DNA of 64,000 bases from the NCBI RefSeq assembly GCF_045446075.1, contig NZ_JBJJBQ010000008.1, positions 1 through 64,000 of the forward strand. Reading direction: 5' to 3'. The notes beneath the pieces were generated by a model. It made no database searches. It was not told the DNA's origin and saw only the letters and a list, made by a program, of their open reading frames with translations. Numbering within the stretch: the first letter of the stretch is position 1; the number at the start of each line of letters is the position of its first letter. The position numbers were made by a program, and so were the translations under genes. The stretch comes from Flavisericum labens (GTDB lineage Bacteria > Bacteroidota > Bacteroidia > Flavobacteriales > Flavobacteriaceae). Of the stretch, positions 34,581 through 43,269 are shown one piece after another.

Positions 34581-35225
34581 ATGAAACATTTAATTCTAAT
34601 CGGTCTCTGCCTATTCTTTTTTGTAAACTGCAAACAAAATGCAAAGACGGAAACCATCGAAATAGAAACTACAATTGCTCGAAAAATAGCCAATGCCCAT
34701 GGTTTTGAAAACTGGAAATACGTTTCTAAAATAGAGTTTACATTTGCCGAAAAACGAAGTTGGACATGGAGGCCAAAAACAAACGACGTTACTCTAAGAA
34801 CAGAAACCGACACCATCATCTATAACCGAAAAGTACTTGACAGCACTTCGTTAAAAGCCGATCAAGCTTTTATAAATGACAAGTTTTGGTTGCTAATTCC
34901 GTTTCAATTGGTTTGGGACAAAAGCGTATCTATTACTGAATCTGGAAAAACAACTTCACCCATTAGCAAAACCGTACTCAATAAAATTACCATAACCTAT
35001 CCGAACGAAGGCGGCTATACCCCCGGAGATGCTTATGATATTTTTTATGATAATAATTACATCATTAAAGAATGGACTTTTCGTAGAGGCAACCAGCAAG
35101 AACCTTCGTTGAGCAACACGTTTGAAAACTATCAAGATTTTAAGGGCATTAAAATAGCTTTGGACCACAAAAAGGCAACGGGTGATTGGAATCTTAAATT
35201 TTCAGAAGTTTCTGTTACTCTCTAA
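34581..35225 (+). CDS. Lipoprotein of unknown function
   Basis: 214 residues; signal peptide with lipobox FFFVNC (Cys18). The rest is probably beta-rich: KIEFTFAEKRSWTWRPKTNDVTLRTETDTI, then ITYPNEGGYTPGDAYDIFYDNNYIIKEWTFRRGN. The pattern of paired strands with Trp/Tyr suggests a LolA-like or half-barrel lipid-binding fold, but this is a guess. Monocistronic with a terminator after it. Confidence 0.78.
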   Translation: MKHLILIGLCLFFFVNCKQNAKTETIEIETTIARKIANAHGFENWKYVSKIEFTFAEKRSWTWRPKTNDVTLRTETDTIIYNRKVLDSTSLKADQAFINDKFWLLIPFQLVWDKSVSITESGKTTSPISKTVLNKITITYPNEGGYTPGDAYDIFYDNNYIIKEWTFRRGNQQEPSLSNTFENYQDFKGIKIALDHKKATGDWNLKFSEVSVTL

Positions 35226-35315
35226 TAATTTTGTAATTATAACATCCATTTTAAGACTTATAGACGTATATAAAATGAAAGAAATTACTATTCCGCTTAT
35301 GCGTCTATATATATT

Positions 35316-35350
35316 AAAGCGCTCAAATCATTGGTTTAAGCGCTTTTTTA
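35316..35350 (+). terminator. Rho-independent terminator
   Basis: Eight-base stem AAAGCGCT / AGCGCTTT extended by an AAA/TTT inner pairing, followed by T-rich sequence; about 90 bases after the lipoprotein stop at 35225. Confidence 0.75.
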
Positions 35351-35520
35351 TTTTTACATACCAGTTCTTGTTTAAAATTATTGTAAAAGAAATGGTGATT
35401 TTTTTGTTTATACGAAGAAGGAAATTCAAGCATAGCCTCAACTACAGTTCTATTTTATTCTGAAATAGAAAGGAAAAAAGCAAGTTTTATTTCGGTAAAT
35501 TCAAATAGGAAATTGTATCA

Positions 35521-35940
35521 CTAGCCTTTAAATTTGGATTTAACATGGCTTCCGTCGCAATACGGCTTGTTACTGGATTGTCCACATCTACAAAAGGCCG
35601 TGGTTTTGTTTTTCATTTCGGTAGAACCATCTGAGCTAATCACCTTTATAGTACCATGAACCAACAATGGCCCATTACTCATTACCTCAACTTTGGCCTC
35701 TTCCAAAGTAGATGCCACATTTACATGAGCGTTCACATAATAACTTAACGCCCCGGATGGACATTGTGTTACTTGATTTATCAAATCTTCAGACTCCGCA
35801 CCGTCAATCTTTATCCAAGGTCGCATATCAGGCCGAAAAACCTTGGGTAACCCCTTAACACAAATTCCGGAGTGAATACACGACTCTGGTTTCCAGACAA
35901 TGGTAACCTCACCATTAGTAAATTCCTTAGTTCCTATCAT
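35521..35940 (-). CDS. Divergent ferredoxin (Fer4_19) fused to a CDGSH iron-sulfur domain
   Basis: 139 residues. N-terminal Fer4_19-type domain (about 8-70) with Cys21, Cys27 and Cys60 in CIHSGICVKGLPKVF and CPSGAL. C-terminal CDGSH (mitoNEET-like) domain with CRCGQSSNKPYCDGSH, ligands Cys117, Cys119, Cys128 and His132 for a [2Fe-2S] cluster. No signal peptide. Probably a small cytosolic electron carrier or redox sensor; partner unknown. It is divergent from the kynurenine cluster (117 bases from the kynU start), which contains one flavin and one iron oxygenase. Confidence 0.88.
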   Translation of the reverse strand: MIGTKEFTNGEVTIVWKPESCIHSGICVKGLPKVFRPDMRPWIKIDGAESEDLINQVTQCPSGALSYYVNAHVNVASTLEEAKVEVMSNGPLLVHGTIKVISSDGSTEMKNKTTAFCRCGQSSNKPYCDGSHVKSKFKG

Positions 35941-35999
35941 CGCACAAAGTTTTTATTAAATATACGAAAAATTCAGGCAACTAAATCTTCTTTTCCCTG

Positions 36000-36032
36000 T
36001 TGATATTTCTATCTTTAGAATTCTTATTTTTG
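36000..36032 (+). promoter_or_regulatory. Promoter of the kynurenine cluster
   Basis: TTG (36000-36002), 22 bases, then TATTTTTG (36025-36032), 24 bases before the kynU TTG start. It fits the Bacteroidota promoter pattern with a slightly long spacer. Confidence 0.5.
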
Positions 36033-36056
36033 TTATAAATACTAAATAAAAAAGCT

Positions 36057-37328
36057 TTGCTCAATTATAAAACTGGTCTTGATTATGCCTTGGAACAAGA
36101 TCAAAATGATAAATTAAAAAACTACCGAAATCAATTTCACATTCCAAAAGATGGTAACGGGTATGATTTAATATATATGACTGGAAACTCGTTAGGGCTT
36201 CAACCCAAAACCACCAAAGCTTATGTGAATCAAGAACTGGAAGATTGGGCTAATTTGGGTGTAGAAGGTCATTTTGAAGCTAAAAACCCTTGGTTGGGAT
36301 ATCATGAGTATTTAACCGAAAGCATGGCTAAAGTAGTTGGCGCTAAACCCATTGAAATCGTGGTGATGAATACCCTTACTGCCAACCTTCATTTTATGAT
36401 GGTTTCGTTTTACCAACCCACCAAAACACGTTATAAAATATTAATTGAAAGTGACGCTTTTCCATCTGACAAATATGCTGTGGAGTCGCAATTGCGCCAT
36501 CATGGTTTTGATTACAAGGAAGGATTGGTTTTATGGAAACCGCGCAAAGATGAGGAATTATTGCGTTATGAAGATTTAGAACAGATTTTGGAACAACAAG
36601 GCGATGAAATTGCGCTCATGATGATTGGTGGGGTAAATTATTATACAGGGCAGTTTTTCGATTTAAAGCGTATTACTCAACTGGGCCACAAATACGGTTG
36701 TAAAGTAGGATTTGATTGTGCCCATGGCGCTGGCAACGTAAAACTTAATTTACACGATTCGGGAGCCGATTTTGCCGCATGGTGTACCTATAAATATTTA
36801 AATTCTGGCCCAGGAAGCTTGGCAGGTTGTTTTATACATGAGAGACATGCGTACAACAAAAACCTCAACCGATTTGCTGGCTGGTGGAGCCACAATAAAC
36901 AAACACGGTTTAACATGCGTGGGGAATTTGACCAACTTCCAGGTGCCGAAGGTTGGCAACTTAGCAACCCTCCTATTTTATCGATGGCCGCTATAAAAGC
37001 TTCGCTAGATTTATTTAACGAAGTTGGTATTGAGAAATTATCTAAAAAATCAAAACAACTAACAGGCTATTTCGAGTTTTTATTGGAGGAATTGAACGAA
37101 GATAGTATTAAAATCATCACCCCAAGTAACCCAGATGAGCGCGGTTGCCAATTATCCATTCAGGTAAAAAATGCTGATAAAACGTTACACGACAAATTGA
37201 TTGAGGCTGGTGTCATTAGCGATTGGAGAGAACCCGATGTTATCCGGTGCGCTCCAACCCCCTTTTACAATTCATTTGAAGACGTTTATCGTTTGGTGGA
37301 GAAATTGAAAAATATTTTAAATGCATAA
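36057..37328 (+). CDS. kynU: Kynureninase
   Basis: PLP enzyme that cleaves kynurenine (or 3-hydroxykynurenine) to anthranilate (or 3-hydroxyanthranilate) and alanine. Signatures: YMTGNSLGLQPK near the N-terminus, the cofactor-binding run VGFDCAHGAGNVKL, and the Schiff-base lysine in AAWCTYKYLNSGPGSLAG. 423 residues, full length. Start codon TTG, giving LNYKTGLDYALEQD; no ATG is available nearby. First gene of the 36-44 kb cluster; overlaps the next gene by 8 bases. Confidence 0.95.
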   Translation: MLNYKTGLDYALEQDQNDKLKNYRNQFHIPKDGNGYDLIYMTGNSLGLQPKTTKAYVNQELEDWANLGVEGHFEAKNPWLGYHEYLTESMAKVVGAKPIEIVVMNTLTANLHFMMVSFYQPTKTRYKILIESDAFPSDKYAVESQLRHHGFDYKEGLVLWKPRKDEELLRYEDLEQILEQQGDEIALMMIGGVNYYTGQFFDLKRITQLGHKYGCKVGFDCAHGAGNVKLNLHDSGADFAAWCTYKYLNSGPGSLAGCFIHERHAYNKNLNRFAGWWSHNKQTRFNMRGEFDQLPGAEGWQLSNPPILSMAAIKASLDLFNEVGIEKLSKKSKQLTGYFEFLLEELNEDSIKIITPSNPDERGCQLSIQVKNADKTLHDKLIEAGVISDWREPDVIRCAPTPFYNSFEDVYRLVEKLKNILNA

Positions 37329-38718
37329 ACAACAAAACATACTCGTCATTGGAGCAGGACTTTGCGGAAGTCTTTTGGCATTGCGGTTAGGGCAGCGCGG
37401 ATACAACGTTTCGGTTTACGAGAAACGTCCCGATTTACGCAAAGTTGATATTAGTGCAGGGCGTTCAATCAATTTAGCTTTTTCTAACCGCGGCAACAAA
37501 GCCATGAAATTGGTTGGTTTAGAAGAACAGGTTAAGGCACTCTGTATTCCAATGAATGGCCGCATGATTCACGATGTCAAAGGCCATACGTTTTTGTCTA
37601 GTTATAGCGGAAGAGATTACGAGTATATCAATTCTATTTCACGAGGCGATTTGAATGCACTCCTTCTGGATGAAGCCGAAAAGCTTAAAAACGTCAATAT
37701 TTATTTCAACAAAAAATGTAAGTCGGTTGATTTTGAAAAAACCACCGCTCTTTTTGAAGATTACAAATCAAAAAATCAATTTGTAGAAGATGCCGACGTT
37801 ATTATCGCGGCGGATGGTGCAGGTTCAGTCCTACGAAAAAGCTATTATTTAGGTAAAAAGTTCTTGTTTAGTTTTTCACAAAACTACTTAACTCATGGCT
37901 ATAAAGAACTCAGTATTCTTCCCAAAGAAAATGGCGATTATAAAACCTATAAAAACGCGCTTCATATTTGGCCACGCGGTGATTTTATGCTCATAGCCCT
38001 ACCCAATTTAAATGGTAGTTTTACGGTAACGCTCTTTTTAAATTACGATGAAGGTAAGTACAATTTTAAAAATTTAACGACCGAAAAACATGTTTTAGAA
38101 TTTTTTACCAAAGAATTCCCAGACGCTTTAGCCATGATGCCCCATATTTTAGACGACTTTTTTAAAAACCCAACGGCACCTTTGGGTACTGTAAAATGTT
38201 CGCCATGGCATTATAAAGGCAACACCCTATTAATGGGCGATGCTGCTCATGCTATCGTTCCGTTTTATGGCCAAGGAATGAATGCTTCTTTCGAGGATGT
38301 TACGGTTTTTGATTCTGTTTTGGAAAACCATCAAGGCAATTGGGAAACTACGTTTAAAACTTATGAACAAACCAGAAAAAAAGACACCAATGCTATTGCC
38401 GATTTGGCCATAGATAATTTTCATGAAATGAAAGACCATGTAGCCAATCCTATATTTCAAGAAAAAAGAAAAATAGAAATGGCTTTAGAAAAGGAATTTC
38501 CAAATGAATATTCCTCGAAATATTCTTTGGTCACTTTCAATGAGCATATTGGTTACCGCGATGCCATGCTAAAAGGTAGAGCGCAAGACAAAGCCATTTT
38601 AAACCTGCTCACCGACAAAGAAATTGAGGTCAACGGCGATTTAAAATTGAACCTTAAAAAAATCAAAAAAGAAACCGAAGCGATTTTAGAAGATGATAGA
38701 ATTGCCGGATTAAATTAA
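37321..38718 (+). CDS. kmo: Kynurenine 3-monooxygenase
   Basis: FAD-dependent hydroxylation of L-kynurenine to 3-hydroxykynurenine with NADPH and O2. 465 residues, UbiH/PHBH-like: N-terminal dinucleotide motif VIGAGLCGSLLALRLGQRG, substrate-side GRSINLAFSNRG, and the FAD GD motif LMGDAAHAIVPFYGQGMNASFEDV (about residue 305). The C-terminal region that forms a membrane helix in eukaryotic KMO is short and polar here, so the protein is probably soluble. Its start overlaps the end of kynU by 8 bases. Confidence 0.95.
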   Translation: MHKQQNILVIGAGLCGSLLALRLGQRGYNVSVYEKRPDLRKVDISAGRSINLAFSNRGNKAMKLVGLEEQVKALCIPMNGRMIHDVKGHTFLSSYSGRDYEYINSISRGDLNALLLDEAEKLKNVNIYFNKKCKSVDFEKTTALFEDYKSKNQFVEDADVIIAADGAGSVLRKSYYLGKKFLFSFSQNYLTHGYKELSILPKENGDYKTYKNALHIWPRGDFMLIALPNLNGSFTVTLFLNYDEGKYNFKNLTTEKHVLEFFTKEFPDALAMMPHILDDFFKNPTAPLGTVKCSPWHYKGNTLLMGDAAHAIVPFYGQGMNASFEDVTVFDSVLENHQGNWETTFKTYEQTRKKDTNAIADLAIDNFHEMKDHVANPIFQEKRKIEMALEKEFPNEYSSKYSLVTFNEHIGYRDAMLKGRAQDKAILNLLTDKEIEVNGDLKLNLKKIKKETEAILEDDRIAGLN

Positions 38719-38730
38719 AAATAAAGCTTG

Positions 38731-38836
38731 CCCTAACCCTTCCTAATGAAGGGAACTATAGGTGCTTTAATAAGTTTAACAAAATTTCTTAACCGCCCGA
38801 GTAAGAATCCCTTCCCATTGGGAAGGCTAGGATGGG
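38731..38836. repeat. Inverted pair of palindromic repeats (MITE-like)
   Basis: Left unit: CCCTTC / GAAGGG (38737-38753) preceded by GCCCTAA. Right unit: CCTTCCC / GGGAAGG (38810-38826) followed by CTAGGATGGGC. The right unit read in reverse (GCCCATCCTAGCCTTCCC...) matches the left, so the two form an inverted pair about 106 bases long with an AT-rich centre. Located in the kmo-ridA gap. The same kind of element is in hutU at 9858-9885. Confidence 0.6.
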
Positions 38837-38844
38837 CTCAAATT

Positions 38845-39246
38845 ATGAACAAGGACCAAGTAACACCCCGAGGCGCATACCCGCACACCAAACGTGTTGG
38901 TGATTTTATATTTGTTTCGGGTACGAGTTCACGCAGGGCAGATAATAGCATTGCCGGTGTAGATATTATTGACGAAATGGGCACTAAACACCTCAATATC
39001 GAATTGCAAACCCGTGAAGTTCTAAAAAACATAGAAAGGAATTTAGGCAAGGAAGGAGCCAGTTTAAAAGATATAGTTGATGTGACCTCGTTTTTGGTAA
39101 ACATGAACGACTTTGCTGGTTACAATAAAGCCTACAGCGAATTTTTCGATATCGAAACCGGTCCAACTCGAACAACCGTGGCCGTACATCAGCTACCGCA
39201 CCCAGATTTGTTGGTTGAAATAAAAGTGGTAGCTTATAAAAAATGA
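38845..39246 (+). CDS. RidA-family protein, probable 2-aminomuconate deaminase
   Basis: 133 residues from the ATG at 38845 (NKDQVTPRGAYPHTKRVGDFIFVSG). The frame is open back to 38746, but those 33 codons are encoded by the palindromic repeat pair and are not RidA-like. It has the RidA trimer core FVSGTSSRR, TREVLKNIERNL, VDVTSFLVNM, and GPTRTTVAVHQLPHPDLLVEIKVVA with the Arg that binds carboxylates. Its place between the monooxygenase and the aminomuconate-semialdehyde dehydrogenase suggests it hydrolyses 2-aminomuconate to 4-oxalocrotonate and ammonia. Overlaps the next gene by 4 bases (ATGA). Confidence 0.88.
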   Translation: MNKDQVTPRGAYPHTKRVGDFIFVSGTSSRRADNSIAGVDIIDEMGTKHLNIELQTREVLKNIERNLGKEGASLKDIVDVTSFLVNMNDFAGYNKAYSEFFDIETGPTRTTVAVHQLPHPDLLVEIKVVAYKK

Positions 39247-40682
39247 AAATCCAAAACTACATAAACGGCGCGTTTTTTAATCCAACATCGAATGATTGGA
39301 TTGACAATTATTGCCCCGCCAATGGGGAGGTTTATGGGCAAATCCCGAATTCTTCAGCAGAAGATATTGAAAAAGCCTACCAATCTGCTAAATCTGCCTT
39401 TAGCCACTGGTCGCAAACGTCCTTTGAGGAACGAAGTAGAGTTCTTTTAAGGATTTCCGAATCAATAGAGGAAAACATCCAGCAATTGGCCGAAGCCGAA
39501 AGCAAAGACAACGGCAAACCCATTTCATTAGCCAAAGCCATTGATATTCCCAGAGCTGCCAATAATTTTAGGTTTTTAGCCAATGCGATAACACAGTTTG
39601 CAAGCGAAAGTCATGAAACAGTAGGGCAAAATGCTATCAACTATACGTTAAGACAACCTATTGGCGTGGTGGGATGTATTTCACCTTGGAACCTTCCACT
39701 ATATCTATTTACTTGGAAAATAGCTCCGGCCATTGCTGCTGGAAATTGCGTGGTAGCCAAGCCCAGTGAGGTTACGCCTATGACCGCTTATCTGTTAGGT
39801 AACATTTGTAATCAAGCGGGATTACCTAAAGGTGTTTTGAATATTGTTCATGGCACCGGACAAGAAACAGGAAAAGCAATTGTTGAGCACCCAAACATCA
39901 CAGCTATTAGCTTTACGGGCGGCACTGAAACTGGTGCTAAAATTGCCAGAATAGCCGCGCCCATGTTTAAAAAACTATCTTTAGAATTAGGCGGAAAAAA
40001 CCCAAACATTATTTTTGCTGATTGTGATTACAGCGATATGCTTAACACCACAGTAAAATCGTCGTTTTTAAATCAAGGACAGATTTGTTTGTGCGGCAGT
40101 CGGATTTTTGTTGAATCCTCAATTTATGAAAAGTTCAAAACTGATTTTATAAAGAAAGCAAAACAACTTAAAGTAGGGCATCCATCCGATAAAAACACCG
40201 ATATTGGTCCTTTGGTTTCAAAACCACATTTAGAAAAAGTCTTGGGTTATATTGAAATTGCCAAAAAAGATAACGATAAAATTCTTTGTGGAGGCCACCA
40301 AGTAAGTTTAAAAGATTATGAAAACGGATACTATATGGCTCCCACTATAATTGAAGTAAAATCCAACTCATGTCAAATAAACCAAGATGAAGTTTTTGGC
40401 CCAGTAGTAACCCTTATGCCATTTGATACTGAAGACGAAGCGCTTCAATTGGCCAACCAAACAAAATATGGTCTCACAGCAACCATTTGGACCAACAACT
40501 TAAAACGCACCATGCGAATGAGTAGTCAAATTCAATCCGGTATTATCTGGGTAAACACCTGGATGTTACGGGATCTGCGAACTCCCTTTGGAGGCACCAA
40601 AGCCTCTGGAATAGGACGAGAAGGCGGGTTCGAAACATTGCGTTTTTTTACGGAACCAAAAAATATATGTATAAAGTATTAA
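39243..40682 (+). CDS. 2-aminomuconate-6-semialdehyde dehydrogenase
   Basis: NAD+-dependent oxidation of 2-aminomuconate semialdehyde to 2-aminomuconate. 479-residue ALDH fold: ISPWNLPLYLFTWKIAPAIAAGN (Asn of the oxyanion hole), SFTGGTETGAKIA, LELGGKNPNIIFAD (catalytic Glu) and NQGQICLCGSRIFV (catalytic Cys, about residue 281), EVFGPVV near the C-terminus. The substrate is assigned from context: ACMS decarboxylase, the dioxygenase and a RidA deaminase flank it. Tightly coupled to ridA. Confidence 0.92.
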   Translation: MKIQNYINGAFFNPTSNDWIDNYCPANGEVYGQIPNSSAEDIEKAYQSAKSAFSHWSQTSFEERSRVLLRISESIEENIQQLAEAESKDNGKPISLAKAIDIPRAANNFRFLANAITQFASESHETVGQNAINYTLRQPIGVVGCISPWNLPLYLFTWKIAPAIAAGNCVVAKPSEVTPMTAYLLGNICNQAGLPKGVLNIVHGTGQETGKAIVEHPNITAISFTGGTETGAKIARIAAPMFKKLSLELGGKNPNIIFADCDYSDMLNTTVKSSFLNQGQICLCGSRIFVESSIYEKFKTDFIKKAKQLKVGHPSDKNTDIGPLVSKPHLEKVLGYIEIAKKDNDKILCGGHQVSLKDYENGYYMAPTIIEVKSNSCQINQDEVFGPVVTLMPFDTEDEALQLANQTKYGLTATIWTNNLKRTMRMSSQIQSGIIWVNTWMLRDLRTPFGGTKASGIGREGGFETLRFFTEPKNICIKY

Positions 40683-40758
40683 AAATAACCAATAAAATAT
40701 AACCAAGGAACAAGTTTAAAATCATTATTCTTACCTCTTGACCATTTAACTTTTAAAT

Positions 40759-41541
40759 ATGGATTTAAAAATAAACAATAAAAACGCCTTAGTTTGCGGC
40801 AGCACACAGGGCATTGGAAAAGCAACTGCAATTGCACTAGCAAACGAAGGTGTTAATATCACTTTAGTAGCAAGAAATAGAGAAAAGTTAAAAGAAGTCA
40901 TCTCAGAACTTCCTGAAAACGGAAACCACAGTTATATTGTAGCCGATTTTGCAAATCCAAGAGATTTACAGGAGCAAGTCATTAAATTTATCGAGAAAAA
41001 CCATGGCTTCCATATTGTTGTCAATAACACAGGAGGTCCAAGAGGTGGTGAAATCTTGACAGCTAGCCTTGATGAATTTGATAATGCCTTTATCATGCAT
41101 GTAAAATGCAATCATATTTTGGCTCAAGCCACCGTTCCGTTTATGAAAAAGGAGGGTTATGGAAGAATCATCAACATCATTTCAACATCTGTTAAAGAAC
41201 CCATACCTGGTTTAGGCGTGAGCAATACCATTCGCGGCGCCGTAGGTAACTGGAGCAAAACCCTTTCGATTGAGTTAGCGGCTTTTGGAATTACAGTAAA
41301 CAATGTTCTTCCTGGTTTCACAGAAACCGAAAGATTGAATGAAATCATAAAGATTAAGGCTGCAAATGAGGACACCTCCTTTGAAAAAATGACTGAAATC
41401 ATGCAAAACTATGCGCCAGCCAAACGATTTGCACAACCTGAAGAAACAGCTAACGCCGTTGCTTTTTTAGCCAGTGGGGGAGCTGGCTACATTAACGGTA
41501 TTAACATTCCTGTTGATGGTGGGCGCACAAAAAGTTTGTAA
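40759..41541 (+). CDS. SDR-superfamily protein lacking the YxxxK pair, in the kynurenine cluster
   Basis: 260 residues, Rossmann fold: cofactor motif CGSTQGIGKA (residues 13-22) and the C-terminal INGINIPVDGG. The usual catalytic Tyr-x3-Lys is replaced by Ser155-Asn-x2-Arg159 (VSNTIRGAVGNWSKTL), and NNAG is NNTGGPRGG. Such SNxxR SDR proteins are a recognisable subgroup near FabG-like sequences whose activity is poorly known. Its place between the semialdehyde dehydrogenase and the dioxygenase implies a role in aminomuconate metabolism, but no step of the known pathway needs it. 76 bases after the upstream gene, 24 before the next. Confidence 0.88.
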   Translation: MDLKINNKNALVCGSTQGIGKATAIALANEGVNITLVARNREKLKEVISELPENGNHSYIVADFANPRDLQEQVIKFIEKNHGFHIVVNNTGGPRGGEILTASLDEFDNAFIMHVKCNHILAQATVPFMKKEGYGRIINIISTSVKEPIPGLGVSNTIRGAVGNWSKTLSIELAAFGITVNNVLPGFTETERLNEIIKIKAANEDTSFEKMTEIMQNYAPAKRFAQPEETANAVAFLASGGAGYINGINIPVDGGRTKSL

Positions 41542-41565
41542 CTTTATAAAGTAAATTTTTGAATT

Positions 41566-42099
41566 ATGAGCAAACTAGTTTCCCCATTAAATTTTAAGGA
41601 TTGGATTGAAGACAACAGACACCTTTTAAAACCACCTGTTGGCAACAAAGTGGTTTGGAAAGATGCCGACTTTATTGTCATGGTTGTTGGGGGCCCAAAT
41701 AATCGAAAAGATTATCATTACAATGAAACCCCGGAGTTTTTCTATCAAGTTGAAGGTGATATCGTTTTAAAAATAATAGACAATGGCACCCCAAAAGATG
41801 TTCATATCAAGCAAGGTGATATTTATTTACTACCACCTAAAGTACCGCATTCTCCCCAACGAGGAGCGAACACCGTGGGGTTGGTTATTGAGTATAAGCG
41901 CCTTGAAGGCATGAAAGATGCCTTGCTCTGGTTTTGTGAAAATTGCACAACCAAACTCTATGAAGAAGATTTTACCTTAGGTAATATTGAAACCGATATG
42001 CCAAAAATATTCGACAAATATTATGGAAACTTAAATCAACGCACTTGTCCCAATTGTGGTGAAGTGATGCAGCCACCGAAAAAAGTTAGGGTTAAATAA
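41566..42099 (+). CDS. 3-hydroxyanthranilate 3,4-dioxygenase
   Basis: Fe(II) cupin that opens the ring of 3-hydroxyanthranilate to 2-amino-3-carboxymuconate semialdehyde (ACMS). 177 residues. Iron ligands His51, Glu57 and His95 (YHYNETPEFFYQ; LPPKVPHSP), substrate residues Arg47, Arg99 and Glu109. The second, rubredoxin-like metal site of bacterial enzymes is present: Cys124, Cys127, Cys161 and Cys164 (WFCENC; TCPNCG). The product ACMS is the substrate of the next gene. The symbols haaO and nbaC are used for such enzymes. Confidence 0.95.
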   Translation: MSKLVSPLNFKDWIEDNRHLLKPPVGNKVVWKDADFIVMVVGGPNNRKDYHYNETPEFFYQVEGDIVLKIIDNGTPKDVHIKQGDIYLLPPKVPHSPQRGANTVGLVIEYKRLEGMKDALLWFCENCTTKLYEEDFTLGNIETDMPKIFDKYYGNLNQRTCPNCGEVMQPPKKVRVK

Positions 42100-42183
42100 G
42101 AATGGATCTTCAATGAAAAGGTTATCAATTATCTCGATTATAACTGTAATTACAAAAATTCTGAAAATATATTCAGAAAGAAA

Positions 42184-43269
42184 ATGAAAAAAAGGAAACT
42201 TCGCATAAACGGTCATTCGCACTTACTACCCTATCCTGAAGAAATACCCAAATACATGCAGGAGAAAGGTATTTTTTGGGTTGACAAAGAACGTAAGTTT
42301 ATGCTCCAAAAAGATTGGAGCCGACCCGTCACAGACTCTAGTTTTTTCTTGACCGAAAAACTAGAATGGATGGATCGTTACAAAATAGACCATGCTGTAG
42401 TGTTAAACCTTTCGCAATTATACGGTAATGGTTTACGGGTTGAGGAAATGAAAAAGGCATTACGTTTTCAAAACGATTTTAATGCCAGAATTCAACATAA
42501 TAACCCAACTAAATTTACATGCGGGTTTGTTGTTCACCCTGGTTTTGTTAGAAGTGCATGTTGGGAAATTGAACGTTGCGTTGAAACCCACGGCATGCAA
42601 CTTCTATGCTTACCAACTCATTATATGGATACCATTGGTACATGGCGCTGTATTTTTGATGAAGAAAACGAACCTATTTTCGAGTTAGCTAATAAATACA
42701 ATTTAGCCGTTGAAATCCATCCCTACGATGGCGAAAAATTCATTAAGCTTGAAAATACATCATGGCGTTTCCATTTAATTTGGATGTTGGCCCAATGTGC
42801 CGATGCTTATCACTTTCTAACCTTAAATGGTTATCAAGAAAAATACCCTAACATGAGGACCTGTTTTGCCCATGGCGGACAATTGGCACAAATTAATTTA
42901 GGAAGACGCATACAAGGGTTTGACGGTAGGCCAGATCTTTTTGAAGGTAAGCACCACCCCAGAAAGGCCGTAGGACATAAAAATATCTTTTTTGACACCT
43001 TAGTCCATGACACTGGCGGTTTAGATTTATTGATTAAGAATCATGGTGCGAAGCAAGTTATTATGGGCTTGGACGACCCTTACCCATTGGGTGAAATGGA
43101 AAGCACCCAACAATCATCCTATCCTGGTAAAATTTTAGATTTAGCCAAAGAGCGACATATAATAACAGAGGATGAACAAGATGCCATTTGGGAAGACAAC
43201 GTTATTCAATGGCTGTGTGGAGATAACGCCAGTTCCAAACAAAAATTAATTGATAGAATATTACGCTAA
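42184..43269 (+). CDS. 2-amino-3-carboxymuconate-6-semialdehyde decarboxylase (ACMSD)
   Basis: Zn-dependent amidohydrolase-fold decarboxylase that converts ACMS to 2-aminomuconate semialdehyde, diverting it from spontaneous quinolinate formation. 361 residues. Metal HxH in INGHSHLLP (His11, His13), further ligands in VEIHPYDG and CFAHGGQ, and the Asp in MGLDDPYPLGE. The start follows the 84-base gap after the dioxygenase, and the TAATG junction couples it to the O-methyltransferase. Confidence 0.92.
   Translation: MKKRKLRINGHSHLLPYPEEIPKYMQEKGIFWVDKERKFMLQKDWSRPVTDSSFFLTEKLEWMDRYKIDHAVVLNLSQLYGNGLRVEEMKKALRFQNDFNARIQHNNPTKFTCGFVVHPGFVRSACWEIERCVETHGMQLLCLPTHYMDTIGTWRCIFDEENEPIFELANKYNLAVEIHPYDGEKFIKLENTSWRFHLIWMLAQCADAYHFLTLNGYQEKYPNMRTCFAHGGQLAQINLGRRIQGFDGRPDLFEGKHHPRKAVGHKNIFFDTLVHDTGGLDLLIKNHGAKQVIMGLDDPYPLGEMESTQQSSYPGKILDLAKERHIITEDEQDAIWEDNVIQWLCGDNASSKQKLIDRILR

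Noticed and set aside
35182..35463. 93-codon plus-strand ORF after the lipoprotein gene
   Set aside because: It overlaps the lipoprotein end, runs straight through the strong terminator hairpin at 35316-35350 and has a low-complexity, biased composition.
38746..38844. N-terminal extension of the RidA gene
   Set aside because: Encoded by the palindromic repeat pair and not homologous to RidA; the ATG at 38845 gives the conserved start.
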